Assembly: GCF_900107745.1 (NCBI RefSeq)
Contig: NZ_FNRO01000013.1
Span: forward strand, 124,001-188,000
From: Variovorax sp. YR216
GTDB taxonomy: Bacteria; Pseudomonadota; Gammaproteobacteria; Burkholderiales; Burkholderiaceae_C
DNA: 64,000 bases
Direction: 5' to 3'
The notes beneath the pieces were generated by a model. It ran no database searches and was not told the DNA's origin. It saw only the letters and a program-made list of their open reading frames with translations. A program made the position numbers and the translations under genes. Shown piece after piece: positions 43,312 through 52,080 of this stretch (position 1 is its first letter; the number at the start of each line of letters is the position of its first letter).

Positions 43312-43863
43312 TCAGTGGGGCGCAGGCGACTTTCGGGCGAACTGCGCCTGCCATTGCGCGAGCGGCATGAAGCTCGGGTCGCGGCGACAGATGTCTTCGG
43401 TCTCGCGCATCAGCGTCTCGTCGTCCTTGGAGAGATCGAGCGGGTCGCCGTGCGGCTGCGAGACGTAGAACGGCGTGTCCACGTAGATCTCGACCGTGTT
43501 GCCTTCGGGGTCGAGCATGTAGACAGACAGTGCGTTGCCGTGGTTGAGCCCGCGGATCTCGGTGGCGCCGCGCGCCGCTGCGCGTGCCGAAATGTCGCGC
43601 AGGTGCTGGATGCCCGGCACCGCGAACGAGATCTGCATCACAGTGCTGAACGTGGCCTCCTTCGGGCGGCCCGACGCGATCACGAGCTGGTGGTGCTGGT
43701 CGGGGCTCGCACTCGTGAACACCAGCGTGTTCTTGAAGGTGCGCCCTTCCCCGCGGTCGGTGATCGTGAGATCGAAGGTCTCGGTATAGAACGCCACCAT
43801 GCGTTCGAGATCGGTCACGTAGATCCCGAAATGCGACGGCGTGGGTCGGTTGACCTTGAGCAT
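43312..43863 (-). CDS. VOC superfamily protein (extradiol dioxygenase/glyoxalase-like)
   Basis: 183 aa from the ATG at 43863. Two beta-alpha-beta-beta-beta units: SHFGIYVTDLERMVAFYTETF with metal ligand H12, and later LNHGNALSVYMLDPEGNTVEIYVDTPFYV with the closing glutamate ligand. One-module size fits type I extradiol dioxygenases of the small class or other VOC enzymes. It is the first gene of the GntR-linked catabolic cluster. Whether it cleaves a ring cannot be told from sequence. Confidence 0.82.
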   Translation of the reverse strand: MLKVNRPTPSHFGIYVTDLERMVAFYTETFDLTITDRGEGRTFKNTLVFTSASPDQHHQLVIASGRPKEATFSTVMQISFAVPGIQHLRDISARAAARGATEIRGLNHGNALSVYMLDPEGNTVEIYVDTPFYVSQPHGDPLDLSKDDETLMRETEDICRRDPSFMPLAQWQAQFARKSPAPH

Positions 43864-43928
43864 GAAGTCTCCAGTTGTTGGTGTAGCGAAATACGGCTCT
43901 GCGGCCGCTTGCGCGTCAGGGGTGCCGA

Positions 43929-44627
43929 CTACCGCTCGGCGCCTTCGGCATGCCGCAGCGCGGCGAGCACGTTGCGCTGCGTGCTCAGGATGTGCTCCTC
44001 GAGCAGCGCGCAGGCGGTGTCCGCGTCGCGCCGCAGCGCCGCGTCCATGAGCTTGCGGTGCTCGTTCGACTTGCGCCGCGCGGTCCGGCGAAAGCGGGCC
44101 GAATAGCGCCGATAGCGCTCGGCCTGGTCGAACAGGCTGGCGCCCCAGGCGCGCTGTCGCTCCGAGGGACAGGCCCCGACCAGCGCGAGGTGGAAGGCCC
44201 GATGCAGTTCGCTCCATTCCTCGTCGAGCACCACGGGGCCGTCACTCAGACGCGACTCGACCTTCTCGAGCCGGTGAAACGCGGCGATCACAGTCGCCTC
44301 CCAGGCGTCGTCGCCATGCGCGATCGACTCGCGCAGCGCCGGGACATCGAGCATCACGCGCATGTGGGTGATGTCGGCCAGGTCCTCGGCGGAGATCGGT
44401 GCGACCCGAAAACCGCGCCGCTCGTCGGCGCGCACCAGGCCCTCTTGCGAGAGCCGGCTCAGCGCCTCGCGCAGCGGGCTGCTCGAATAGCCGTAGAGGC
44501 TCTGCAGCTCGTCGAGCTTGAGCTTGGAGCCTGCGGCGAAGGCGCCCGCGAGCACATCCGCGCGCAGCCGCGCGAAGGCCTGCTCGACCAGTGGCGGCGG
44601 GTTCGAAGTGGGATCTGCATTTTGCAT
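43929..44627 (-). CDS. GntR family regulator, FCD (FadR C-terminal) subfamily
   Basis: 232 aa from the ATG at 44627; an ATG six codons upstream (44645) overlaps a palindrome. The winged helix is AFARLRADVLAGAFAAGSKLKLDELQSLYGYSSSPLREALSRLSQEGLV, then an all-helical FCD effector domain (ITHMRVMLDVPALRESIAHG, EWSELHRAFHLALVGAC, EHRKLMDAAL) with the metal/carboxylate-binding histidines. It heads the VOC-FAH-Bug-PF06684 cluster on the same strand and is its probable regulator. Confidence 0.92.
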   Translation of the reverse strand: MQNADPTSNPPPLVEQAFARLRADVLAGAFAAGSKLKLDELQSLYGYSSSPLREALSRLSQEGLVRADERRGFRVAPISAEDLADITHMRVMLDVPALRESIAHGDDAWEATVIAAFHRLEKVESRLSDGPVVLDEEWSELHRAFHLALVGACPSERQRAWGASLFDQAERYRRYSARFRRTARRKSNEHRKLMDAALRRDADTACALLEEHILSTQRNVLAALRHAEGAER

Positions 44628-44635
44628 GGATCTTA

Positions 44636-44649
44636 TTTTATGCATAAAA
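44636..44649. promoter_or_regulatory. perfect palindrome, candidate GntR operator
   Basis: TTTTATGCATAAAA, a perfect 14-bp AT-rich palindrome 9-22 nt upstream of the GntR start codon. Autoregulation is likely. Confidence 0.6.
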
Positions 44650-44760
44650 CTAGATTTCACGCACAACTTTCGCGAACGAGCTGGTGGCGGCCAATAGAGA
44701 TTGGAAAAGACCAATTGGGTTCGAGCCAGGAGTTGTCTGCGTCGCCCTGCCCCAGCTTGA

Positions 44761-44802
44761 TTGATGCAGATCAACAGCCGCCGAGCTTCACCTGCCTAGC
44801 AT
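44761..44802 (+). promoter_or_regulatory. class II FNR/ANR promoter
   Basis: TTGAT-GCAG-ATCAA (44761-44774) matches the FNR consensus in all ten fixed positions. TAGCAT (44797-44802) stands where the -10 hexamer of a class II FNR promoter belongs if the box centre is at -41.5, predicting a start near 44809. The 74-aa gene begins 37 nt later. Confidence 0.83.
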
Positions 44803-44845
44803 CGAAGCGAAGTGACGGTGCACCTGCACCGCGTAGGAGCACACG

Positions 44846-45070
44846 ATGCGACTCACGATTCATGCGGGATCCCTGACACCGCTCGAATTGCAGGTTGGCA
44901 CGTCCCACCATCCATACCTTGGTCCGCTGCCTGAAATCGGGCAAACGATCGTGGTTCCGCAGGACGCGAACGTGGACGACGCCTTCAAGGGCAACGCCAA
45001 GGTCAAGGAGATCATTTGGCGATACAGCGCCGAAGGCGCTCTTTGGCCCGAGATCATCTGCAAACGCTGA
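44846..45070 (+). CDS. small FNR-controlled protein of unknown function
   Basis: 74 aa. TAGGAG at 44834-44839 is well placed for the ATG. The sequence (LTIHAGSLTPLELQVGTSHH, PEIGQTIVVPQDANVDDAF, VKEIIWRYSAEGALWPEIICKR) looks like a compact beta-rich domain with one C-terminal cysteine; no family is recognised. The perfect FNR box upstream implies synthesis under low oxygen. It is monocistronic on the plus strand; the next gene is convergent. Confidence 0.72.
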   Translation: MRLTIHAGSLTPLELQVGTSHHPYLGPLPEIGQTIVVPQDANVDDAFKGNAKVKEIIWRYSAEGALWPEIICKR

Positions 45071-45270
45071 TCGGGGGCATCTCCCTCGCCGGCACCTGAC
45101 TTTTTTGCAAGGGGCAAGGGTGACGCCGCCGTCCTCACCTGCGTAACGTGTTGATCTCATGATGCACCGCCCATTCCTTGGCCTTCGCGATAGCGATCCA
45201 GCAGCCCCGCGTTTGTCGCAGTCGACCCGGCTTGATCAGAAGAACGGTCCCGTCCTCGAAGCCAAGAACG

Positions 45271-45510
45271 TCAGCGCGCCGCCAGGTAGGCGAACAGGCC
45301 TCGCAAGGTATGCAGACGGGGCGTGTCCGCCTCGGAAATTGCGCGACCAGAGCGCTCGCTCAGGCCGATCACAAAGTTCATGAAGTCCATGGAGTCGAGG
45401 TCCAGCGCCGCACGCAGGTCCTCGTCCTCGCGCACGGTGGCGAGGTCCGCTTCGGGCGCGATGCCGGCCAGCACTTCGGCGGCCAGTGCGCGGGCTTGCA
45501 TGGCGTTCAT
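45271..45510 (-). CDS. acyl carrier protein-like protein
   Basis: 79 aa from the ATG at 45510, overlapping the E2 stop by 4 nt. Four-helix ACP pattern with the phosphopantetheine attachment serine S40 in LDLDSMDFMNFVIGL (DSMDF replaces the usual DSLDT/V). Being the last gene of a 2-oxoacid dehydrogenase operon is unusual for an ACP; it may receive the acyl group made by the E2 or the synthetase. No phosphopantetheinyl transferase gene is near. Confidence 0.82.
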   Translation of the reverse strand: MNAMQARALAAEVLAGIAPEADLATVREDEDLRAALDLDSMDFMNFVIGLSERSGRAISEADTPRLHTLRGLFAYLAAR

Positions 45511-46631
45511 GTGGTACTCCTTGCCAGTGCCGCTGGATCCTGCAGCCCCGCATCCAGCAGCTCGAGAAAGCGAGCGCCGAGGTGGCCGTCGCTCGCGCGG
45601 TGGTCCGCGGCCACGCTGGCCTGCACGACGGGCCGCACGACCAGTTGACCATCCGCCACCCAGGGCCGCGTGACGATCCGTCCGAAACCGATCAGCGCCA
45701 ACTGCGGTGGATAGATCACGCCCAGCACGCTGTCGGCCCCGCGCTCGCCCAGGCTGGTGACGGTCACGGTCGGATCGCTCAGCTCCGAGCTGCGCAAGCG
45801 GCCGTTGCGCGCGCGCTGCACGAGGTCGCGCAACGCCACCATCAGCGCGGGCAGGCTGGCCCGATCCGCATCGTGCAGCGCTGGGGCGACCAGGCCGCCG
45901 CCGCGCAGGGAGATCGCCCAACCCGGGTGCACGGACGGTGCAAGCTGCGCCGCGCCGTCGCGCCAGAAGCCGTTCAACTGCGGCACCTGGCGCAATGCGA
46001 GCGCCGTGGCCTTGAGAAACAGCACCGCCGCCAGCAGGCGCTCGGCGGGTGCACGCTGTTCGTTGTACGCCGTGAGCCATTGCTGCGCGGCGCCGAAGTC
46101 GATCGCCTGCGTCAGGTAGTAGTGCGGGATCTCTCGCTTGGAGCGCCCCATCGCCGTGGCGATGGCCGCGCTCATCTGCGCAGGGTCGAACCCGGCCGGC
46201 GCGGGCTGCGCAGCGGGCGGGGGCCGCAACTGCGTGGCGCGTTCCACGTCGGCGAGCGCGATCACGCCATCGGGCCCGCTGCCGGCCAGCGCCGCCAGAT
46301 CAACCCCGAGCTCCTGTGCGCGCCGCCGCGCGGCCGGGCTCGCGCGCACGCGTGTGGCTGGCGGTACGGGTTCCTTAGCGACCGCGCCCGGTGCTTCCTC
46401 TTGCCCGCGCACGTGTGCAAGCACGCCGCCCACGGGCAGCTCCGTGCCGAGCGGCACGAGATCCTCCAGCACGCCATCGAGGAATATCTCGACGTCGATC
46501 GCGCCCTTCTGCGTCTCCACCACCGCGACGACGTCCCCCGGCTTCACATGCGTACCGGCCGGCACGCACCATTGGACGAGCCGCCCCATCTCCATGTCGG
46601 CGCCCAGGGCGGGCATGCGGAATTCCTGCAT
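45507..46631 (-). CDS. dihydrolipoamide acyltransferase (E2) of a 2-oxoacid dehydrogenase complex
   Basis: 374 aa, shorter than PdhC of the housekeeping complex. One lipoyl domain with lipoyl-lysine K42 (VVETQKGAIDVEIF), a peripheral-subunit-binding domain (ASPAARRRAQELGVDLAAL then GSGPDGVIALADVE) and a catalytic domain ending with the H-x3-DG site (AADHRASDGHLGARFLELL). It takes the acyl group from E1 to CoA. No E3 gene is in the cluster, so a general lipoamide dehydrogenase must serve it. Confidence 0.9.
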   Translation of the reverse strand: MQEFRMPALGADMEMGRLVQWCVPAGTHVKPGDVVAVVETQKGAIDVEIFLDGVLEDLVPLGTELPVGGVLAHVRGQEEAPGAVAKEPVPPATRVRASPAARRRAQELGVDLAALAGSGPDGVIALADVERATQLRPPPAAQPAPAGFDPAQMSAAIATAMGRSKREIPHYYLTQAIDFGAAQQWLTAYNEQRAPAERLLAAVLFLKATALALRQVPQLNGFWRDGAAQLAPSVHPGWAISLRGGGLVAPALHDADRASLPALMVALRDLVQRARNGRLRSSELSDPTVTVTSLGERGADSVLGVIYPPQLALIGFGRIVTRPWVADGQLVVRPVVQASVAADHRASDGHLGARFLELLDAGLQDPAALARSTT

Positions 46632-46633
46632 GC

Positions 46634-47623
46634 TCAGCCCCTCGCCAGCACACCGCGCACGGCGTCCATCACCTGCTGCACCTGCGGCAGCGCCGCTTCC
46701 TCCAGGTGCGCGGCGTAGGGCACCGGCACCTCCCGGCTGCAGACGCGGCGGATTGGCGCGTCGAGTTCATAGAAGCAGCCCTCCAGGAGGCGCGCGGCCA
46801 GTTCCGCGGACACCGAGCCGCTGCGCCACGCCTCGTCCACGATCACGCAGCGGTGCGTGCGCGCGACCGAGCCGGCCACGGTCTCGTCGTCGAGCGGCCG
46901 CAGCATGCGCAAGTCGATCACCTCGGCCTCCACGCCTTCCTGCGCGAGGCGCTGGGCCGCCGCCAGCGACTTCTGCAGCCCGGCGCCATAGGATGCGATG
47001 GTGACGTCGCGTCCCGGGCGCCGCACGCGGGCGCGCGACAGGTCGACATGATCGATCCCGCGGTCCACCTCTTCCTCCATCGCGTACAGGCCGATGTGCT
47101 CGAACAGCAGCACCGGGTTGGGGTCGGCGAGCGCCGCGGCCAGCATGAAGCGCGCATCCTCCACGGTGCCGGGCGCCGCCACCTTGAGGCCAGGGATGTG
47201 GGCGTACCAGCCCTCGAAGCTGTGCGAGTGCTGTGCCGCCAGCTGGCGTCCGGCGCCGGTCGCCATCCGGATCACCAGCGGGACCGCGAACTGCCCGCCC
47301 GACATGTGCGGGATCGTGGCCGCGTTGTTGACGATCTGGTCGAGGGCCAGCAGGCTGAAGTTGCAGGTCATGATCTCCACGATGGGCCGCAGCCCTGCGA
47401 GCGCCGCGCCGATGCCCATGCCCACGAACCCGTTCTCGGCCAGGGGCGTGTCGACGATGCGCTGCGGCCCGAACTCCTCCAGCAGGCCCTTGGTGACGGC
47501 ATAGCAGCCGCCGTACTTGCCCACGTCCTCGCCCATGAGGAACACGCGCTGGTCGGCCTGCAACGCTGCGCGCAGGGCCTGGCGGCACGCCTCCCGGTAG
47601 GCCATGCGGTTCGGCGCGCTCAT
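46634..47623 (-). CDS. 2-oxoacid dehydrogenase E1 component, beta subunit
   Basis: 329 aa from the ATG at 47623. Transketolase pyrimidine-binding domain (FLMGEDVGKYGGCYAVTKGLLEEFGPQRIVDTPLAE with the catalytic-cycle glutamate region, QIVNNAATIPHMSGGQ) and C-terminal domain (ASYGAGLQKSLAAAQRLA, LRMLRPLD, VIVDEAWRSG). It forms the alpha2beta2 TPP enzyme with the next upstream gene. The set resembles acetoin or pyruvate dehydrogenase E1; the substrate is not fixed. Confidence 0.92.
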   Translation of the reverse strand: MSAPNRMAYREACRQALRAALQADQRVFLMGEDVGKYGGCYAVTKGLLEEFGPQRIVDTPLAENGFVGMGIGAALAGLRPIVEIMTCNFSLLALDQIVNNAATIPHMSGGQFAVPLVIRMATGAGRQLAAQHSHSFEGWYAHIPGLKVAAPGTVEDARFMLAAALADPNPVLLFEHIGLYAMEEEVDRGIDHVDLSRARVRRPGRDVTIASYGAGLQKSLAAAQRLAQEGVEAEVIDLRMLRPLDDETVAGSVARTHRCVIVDEAWRSGSVSAELAARLLEGCFYELDAPIRRVCSREVPVPYAAHLEEAALPQVQQVMDAVRGVLARG

Positions 47624-48623
47624 GCGACGCTCCCAGTGCGCTCCTGCGGCACGCTGTCCATCGTGACGAAGCGCTCCAGGTCCGCCACCGGCTCGAGCGT
47701 GCCCGCCTCGGCAAATGCGACCGCGGCAGCCAGTTCCTGGTCCACGCCCTGCTCGATCTCCGCCAGCTGCGCCTCCGACGCGTGGTGGTTTTCCAGCATC
47801 CAGCAGCGCAGGCGCTCGATGGGGTCGCGCTGCTTCCAGTTGTCCACCTCCTCGCGCGAGCGATAGGACTGCGCATCGAACATGGAGTGGGCGCGGAAGC
47901 GATACGTGCGGCATTCCATGAAGAAGGGGCCCTCCCCGGAGCGGGCATGCTCCACGCCCCGGGCTGCCGCCGCCTGGACCGCGACAGGGTCCATGCCATC
48001 GACGCTGGCGGACTGCATGCGGTAGGCCTCTGCCTTGCGAAAGACGGCGGTCTGGGCCTCCGCGTCGGCCAGCGGCATTCCCATCGCATACAGGTTGTTC
48101 TCGCACACGAACAGCAGCGGCAGCCGCCAGAGCGAGGCCAGGTTCATGGTTTCGTGGAACGCACCTTCGGTCACGGCGCCTTCGCCGAAGAAGCACGCCG
48201 TGACCGCATCCCGGCCCAGGCGAAGGTCCGCCAGCGCGATGCCCGCCGCGACCGGCAGCCCGCCGCCGACAATGGCATTGCCGCCGAAGAAGCGCAGCGC
48301 CGCGTCGAAGATGTGCATGGAGCCCCCGCGCCCCAGGCAGCAGCCCTCGCGCTTGCCAAGCATCTCCGCCATGAGGCGGTCCATCGGAACGCCGCGCGCA
48401 AGCGCCTGCCCATGTTCGCGGTAGGTGGCGACCACCGCGTCCCGGCGCTGCAGCGCCGACATCACGCCGACGGCAACCGCTTCCTCGCCGTCGTAGAGAT
48501 GCAGGAAGCCGCGGATCTCCTGCGCCTGATAGAGCTCCACGCACTTCGCCTCGAACCGGCGGATGCGCAGCATCTCTCGGTACAGGCGGTGAAGATCCAC
48601 ATTGCCCAGGTGCAACTTTGGGG

Positions 48624-48627
<4 letters not shown>
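47620..48627 (-). CDS. 2-oxoacid dehydrogenase E1 component, alpha subunit (TPP-binding)
   Basis: 335 aa. TPP motif GDGxxx(N)-like region FFGEGAVTEGAFHETMNLASLWRLPLLFVCENN and the start YREMLRIRRFEAKCVELYQAQEIRGFLHLYDGEEAVAVG are typical of PdhA/AcoA. The AcoA/PdhA distinction is not clear by eye; RFRAHSMFDAQSYRSREEV is closer to PdhA. Overlaps both neighbours by 4 nt, so the operon is translationally coupled. Confidence 0.92.
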
Positions 48628-50405
<1,778 letters not shown>

Positions 50406-50450
50406 CGATTGCCTCCTGGCGCAATGATGGGCGGCAGCCGCGAAGAGAGC

Positions 50451-50464
50451 TTGCGCTTCATCAA
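50451..50464 (-). promoter_or_regulatory. FNR/ANR-like box for the synthetase operon
   Basis: Read on the minus strand it is TTGAT-GAAG-CGCAA, eight of ten consensus positions. Its centre lies about 41 nt upstream of a predicted start near 50417, with a CATCAT -10-like hexamer at 50429-50424. The start would fall at the ribosome binding site, so the true start may differ slightly. Confidence 0.55.
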
Positions 50465-50514
50465 GCGATGCCTGCGGCCGGCGCGCCGAACCCGGCCCGG
50501 TGCAGGCACGTGCC

Positions 50515-50528
50515 TTGATGTTCGTCAA
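50515..50528 (+). promoter_or_regulatory. FNR/ANR-like box for alanine dehydrogenase
   Basis: TTGAT-GTTC-GTCAA, nine of ten consensus positions, centred 62 nt before the ald start codon. A TACGCT -10-like hexamer at 50550-50555 fits a class II arrangement within one base. The box may serve both divergent operons. Confidence 0.7.
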
Positions 50529-50583
50529 CCGCACCCACCAGCGGCACCCTACGCTTCGCGGAACGAGTTCGCCGGAGTGAGCC

Positions 50584-51711
50584 ATGCACGTCGGAGTGCC
50601 AAAGGAGAGCAAGGACCAGGAGCGCCGTGCCGGCATGACGCCTGCCGGCGTGCGCGAACTGGTGAGGCGCGGCCATGCGGTGCTCGTCGAGCAAGGCTTG
50701 GGCGAGGGCATCGGCATGCCGGATGCAGCCTACGCCGCGGCCGGAGCGTGCATCGTCCCGTCAGCCGCCGACGTGTTCGCCGGAGCCGAACTGATCGTCA
50801 AGGTGAAGGAGTTGCAGCCCCATGAGCGGGGCTGGCTGCGGCCCAACCAGATCTTATTCGCCTACTTGCACCTTGCACCTGACCGGCCGCAGGCCGAAGC
50901 ACTGCTGGCCTCCGGGGCGGTCGCCATTGCCTACGAGACGGTGACCGGGCCTGGCGGAACCCTGCCGCTGCTCGCACCAATGAGCGAGATCGCAGGCCGG
51001 ATGGCAGTGCAGGCCGGGGCGGCGTACCTCGAATCGCCACGCGGTGGGCGCGGCGTCCTGCTCGGAGGCGTGCCCGGCGTCGAGCCCGGGCACGTCGTCG
51101 TGCTCGGGGCCGGCACCGCGGGCCGCAATGCCTCACAGATGGCGATCGGCCTCGGGGCCCGCGTGACGGTGCTCAACCGGGGCGTTCAGCGTTTGCGCGA
51201 GTTGGACCAGTCGCACGGCAACCGGATCACGACCCGCATCGCGCATCGCGAGAGCATCGAGGAGTCGGTGCTCGCGGCCGACCTCGTGATCGGGGCAGTG
51301 CTGGAGCCGGGGGGCGCCGCGCCCCGGCTGGTGGACCGTTCCACGGTCTCGCGCATGCGCACCGGCGCCGTGGTGGTGGATATCGCGATCGACCAGGGAG
51401 GATGCTTCGAGACATCGCGCCCGACGACGCACACGGATCCTGTTTACCGCGAGAGCGGCGTTCTGCACTACTGCGTCACCAACATGCCGGGCGCAGTAGC
51501 GCGCACATCCACGCTGGCGCTCACTCAGGCGACGCTCCCGTTCGTGTGTGCGCTCGCGGACCTGGGCTGGCGAAATGCGCTTGCGCGCGATTCGCACCTG
51601 CGCAGTGGGCTGAACATCAGCGAGGGCAATGTAGCTTGCGCTCCGGTGGCCGCCGCCCTCGGCCTGCCCTGGCGGCCGCCGAACGCCTTCCGTCAATCGG
51701 ACGGGCTCTGA
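50584..51711 (+). CDS. ald: alanine dehydrogenase
   Basis: 375 aa. Catalytic N-terminal domain with GVPKESKDQERRAGMTPAGV (substrate R15, and K72-type VKVKELQPHE), NAD domain HVVVLGAGTAGRNASQMAIGLGA, and the mobile-loop region VVDIAIDQGGCFETSRPTTH TDP. It interconverts pyruvate + NH4+ + NADH and L-alanine + NAD+. Under low oxygen it can use surplus NADH, which agrees with the FNR-like box upstream and with the pyruvate-type dehydrogenase operon across the divergent promoter. Confidence 0.92.
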   Translation: MHVGVPKESKDQERRAGMTPAGVRELVRRGHAVLVEQGLGEGIGMPDAAYAAAGACIVPSAADVFAGAELIVKVKELQPHERGWLRPNQILFAYLHLAPDRPQAEALLASGAVAIAYETVTGPGGTLPLLAPMSEIAGRMAVQAGAAYLESPRGGRGVLLGGVPGVEPGHVVVLGAGTAGRNASQMAIGLGARVTVLNRGVQRLRELDQSHGNRITTRIAHRESIEESVLAADLVIGAVLEPGGAAPRLVDRSTVSRMRTGAVVVDIAIDQGGCFETSRPTTHTDPVYRESGVLHYCVTNMPGAVARTSTLALTQATLPFVCALADLGWRNALARDSHLRSGLNISEGNVACAPVAAALGLPWRPPNAFRQSDGL

Positions 51712-51910
51712 TTTGTCAACTTAACTCCCCGCTCCGAACCCAGCCGGCCGAGCGTAAGTACATCACCGCAAAGGCCAGGGATGCCAGTCGCATAGCCGGC
51801 CCGAGTCTTCCGCGGCTGCATGCAGAAGGAAGCCGTCGTTCTCCGGGTCGGGCGGCAAGGACGTCTCCCTGCTTTGGTGGAGCGGTGCTGAGTATCGCGA
51901 CCACCGCAAA
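51712..51910. other. non-coding stretch before the FNR promoter
   Basis: Together with the promoter and leader up to 52080 this is the longest gene-free stretch of the window (369 nt). I see no RNA gene, repeat or convincing frame in 51712-51910. A minus-strand frame covering it has no recognisable similarity. Confidence 0.5.
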
Positions 51911-51952
51911 TTGACGTGTATCAAAGGACACCGGAGTCCGCCCACCTATCCT
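51911..51952 (+). promoter_or_regulatory. class II FNR/ANR promoter of the thioredoxin-ArsA gene
   Basis: TTGAC-GTGT-ATCAA (51911-51924) matches nine of ten consensus positions; TATCCT (51947-51952) stands at the -10 position expected if the box is centred at -41.5, predicting a start near 51959. A leader of about 120 nt follows before the start codon at 52081. Confidence 0.75.
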
Positions 51953-52080
51953 GACTACTCGACTTCGCGGCTTTCGCAAGTTCGCCAGGGCACCGGCACG
52001 CGAGGCAAGTTGTGGATGCCGTGGACATTCGAAGCGCGGTCTCGTCGACTTGAAGAAACACATACACGAGCACCAAAAAG

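Noticed and set aside
45070..45270. Terminator from the T-run near 45100
   Set aside because: No stable stem precedes the T-run; the gap holds nothing else I can support.
51716..52063. Minus-strand open frame of 115 codons in the gap before the ArsA fusion
   Set aside because: No recognisable family, arginine-rich shadow-type composition, and it runs through the FNR promoter.
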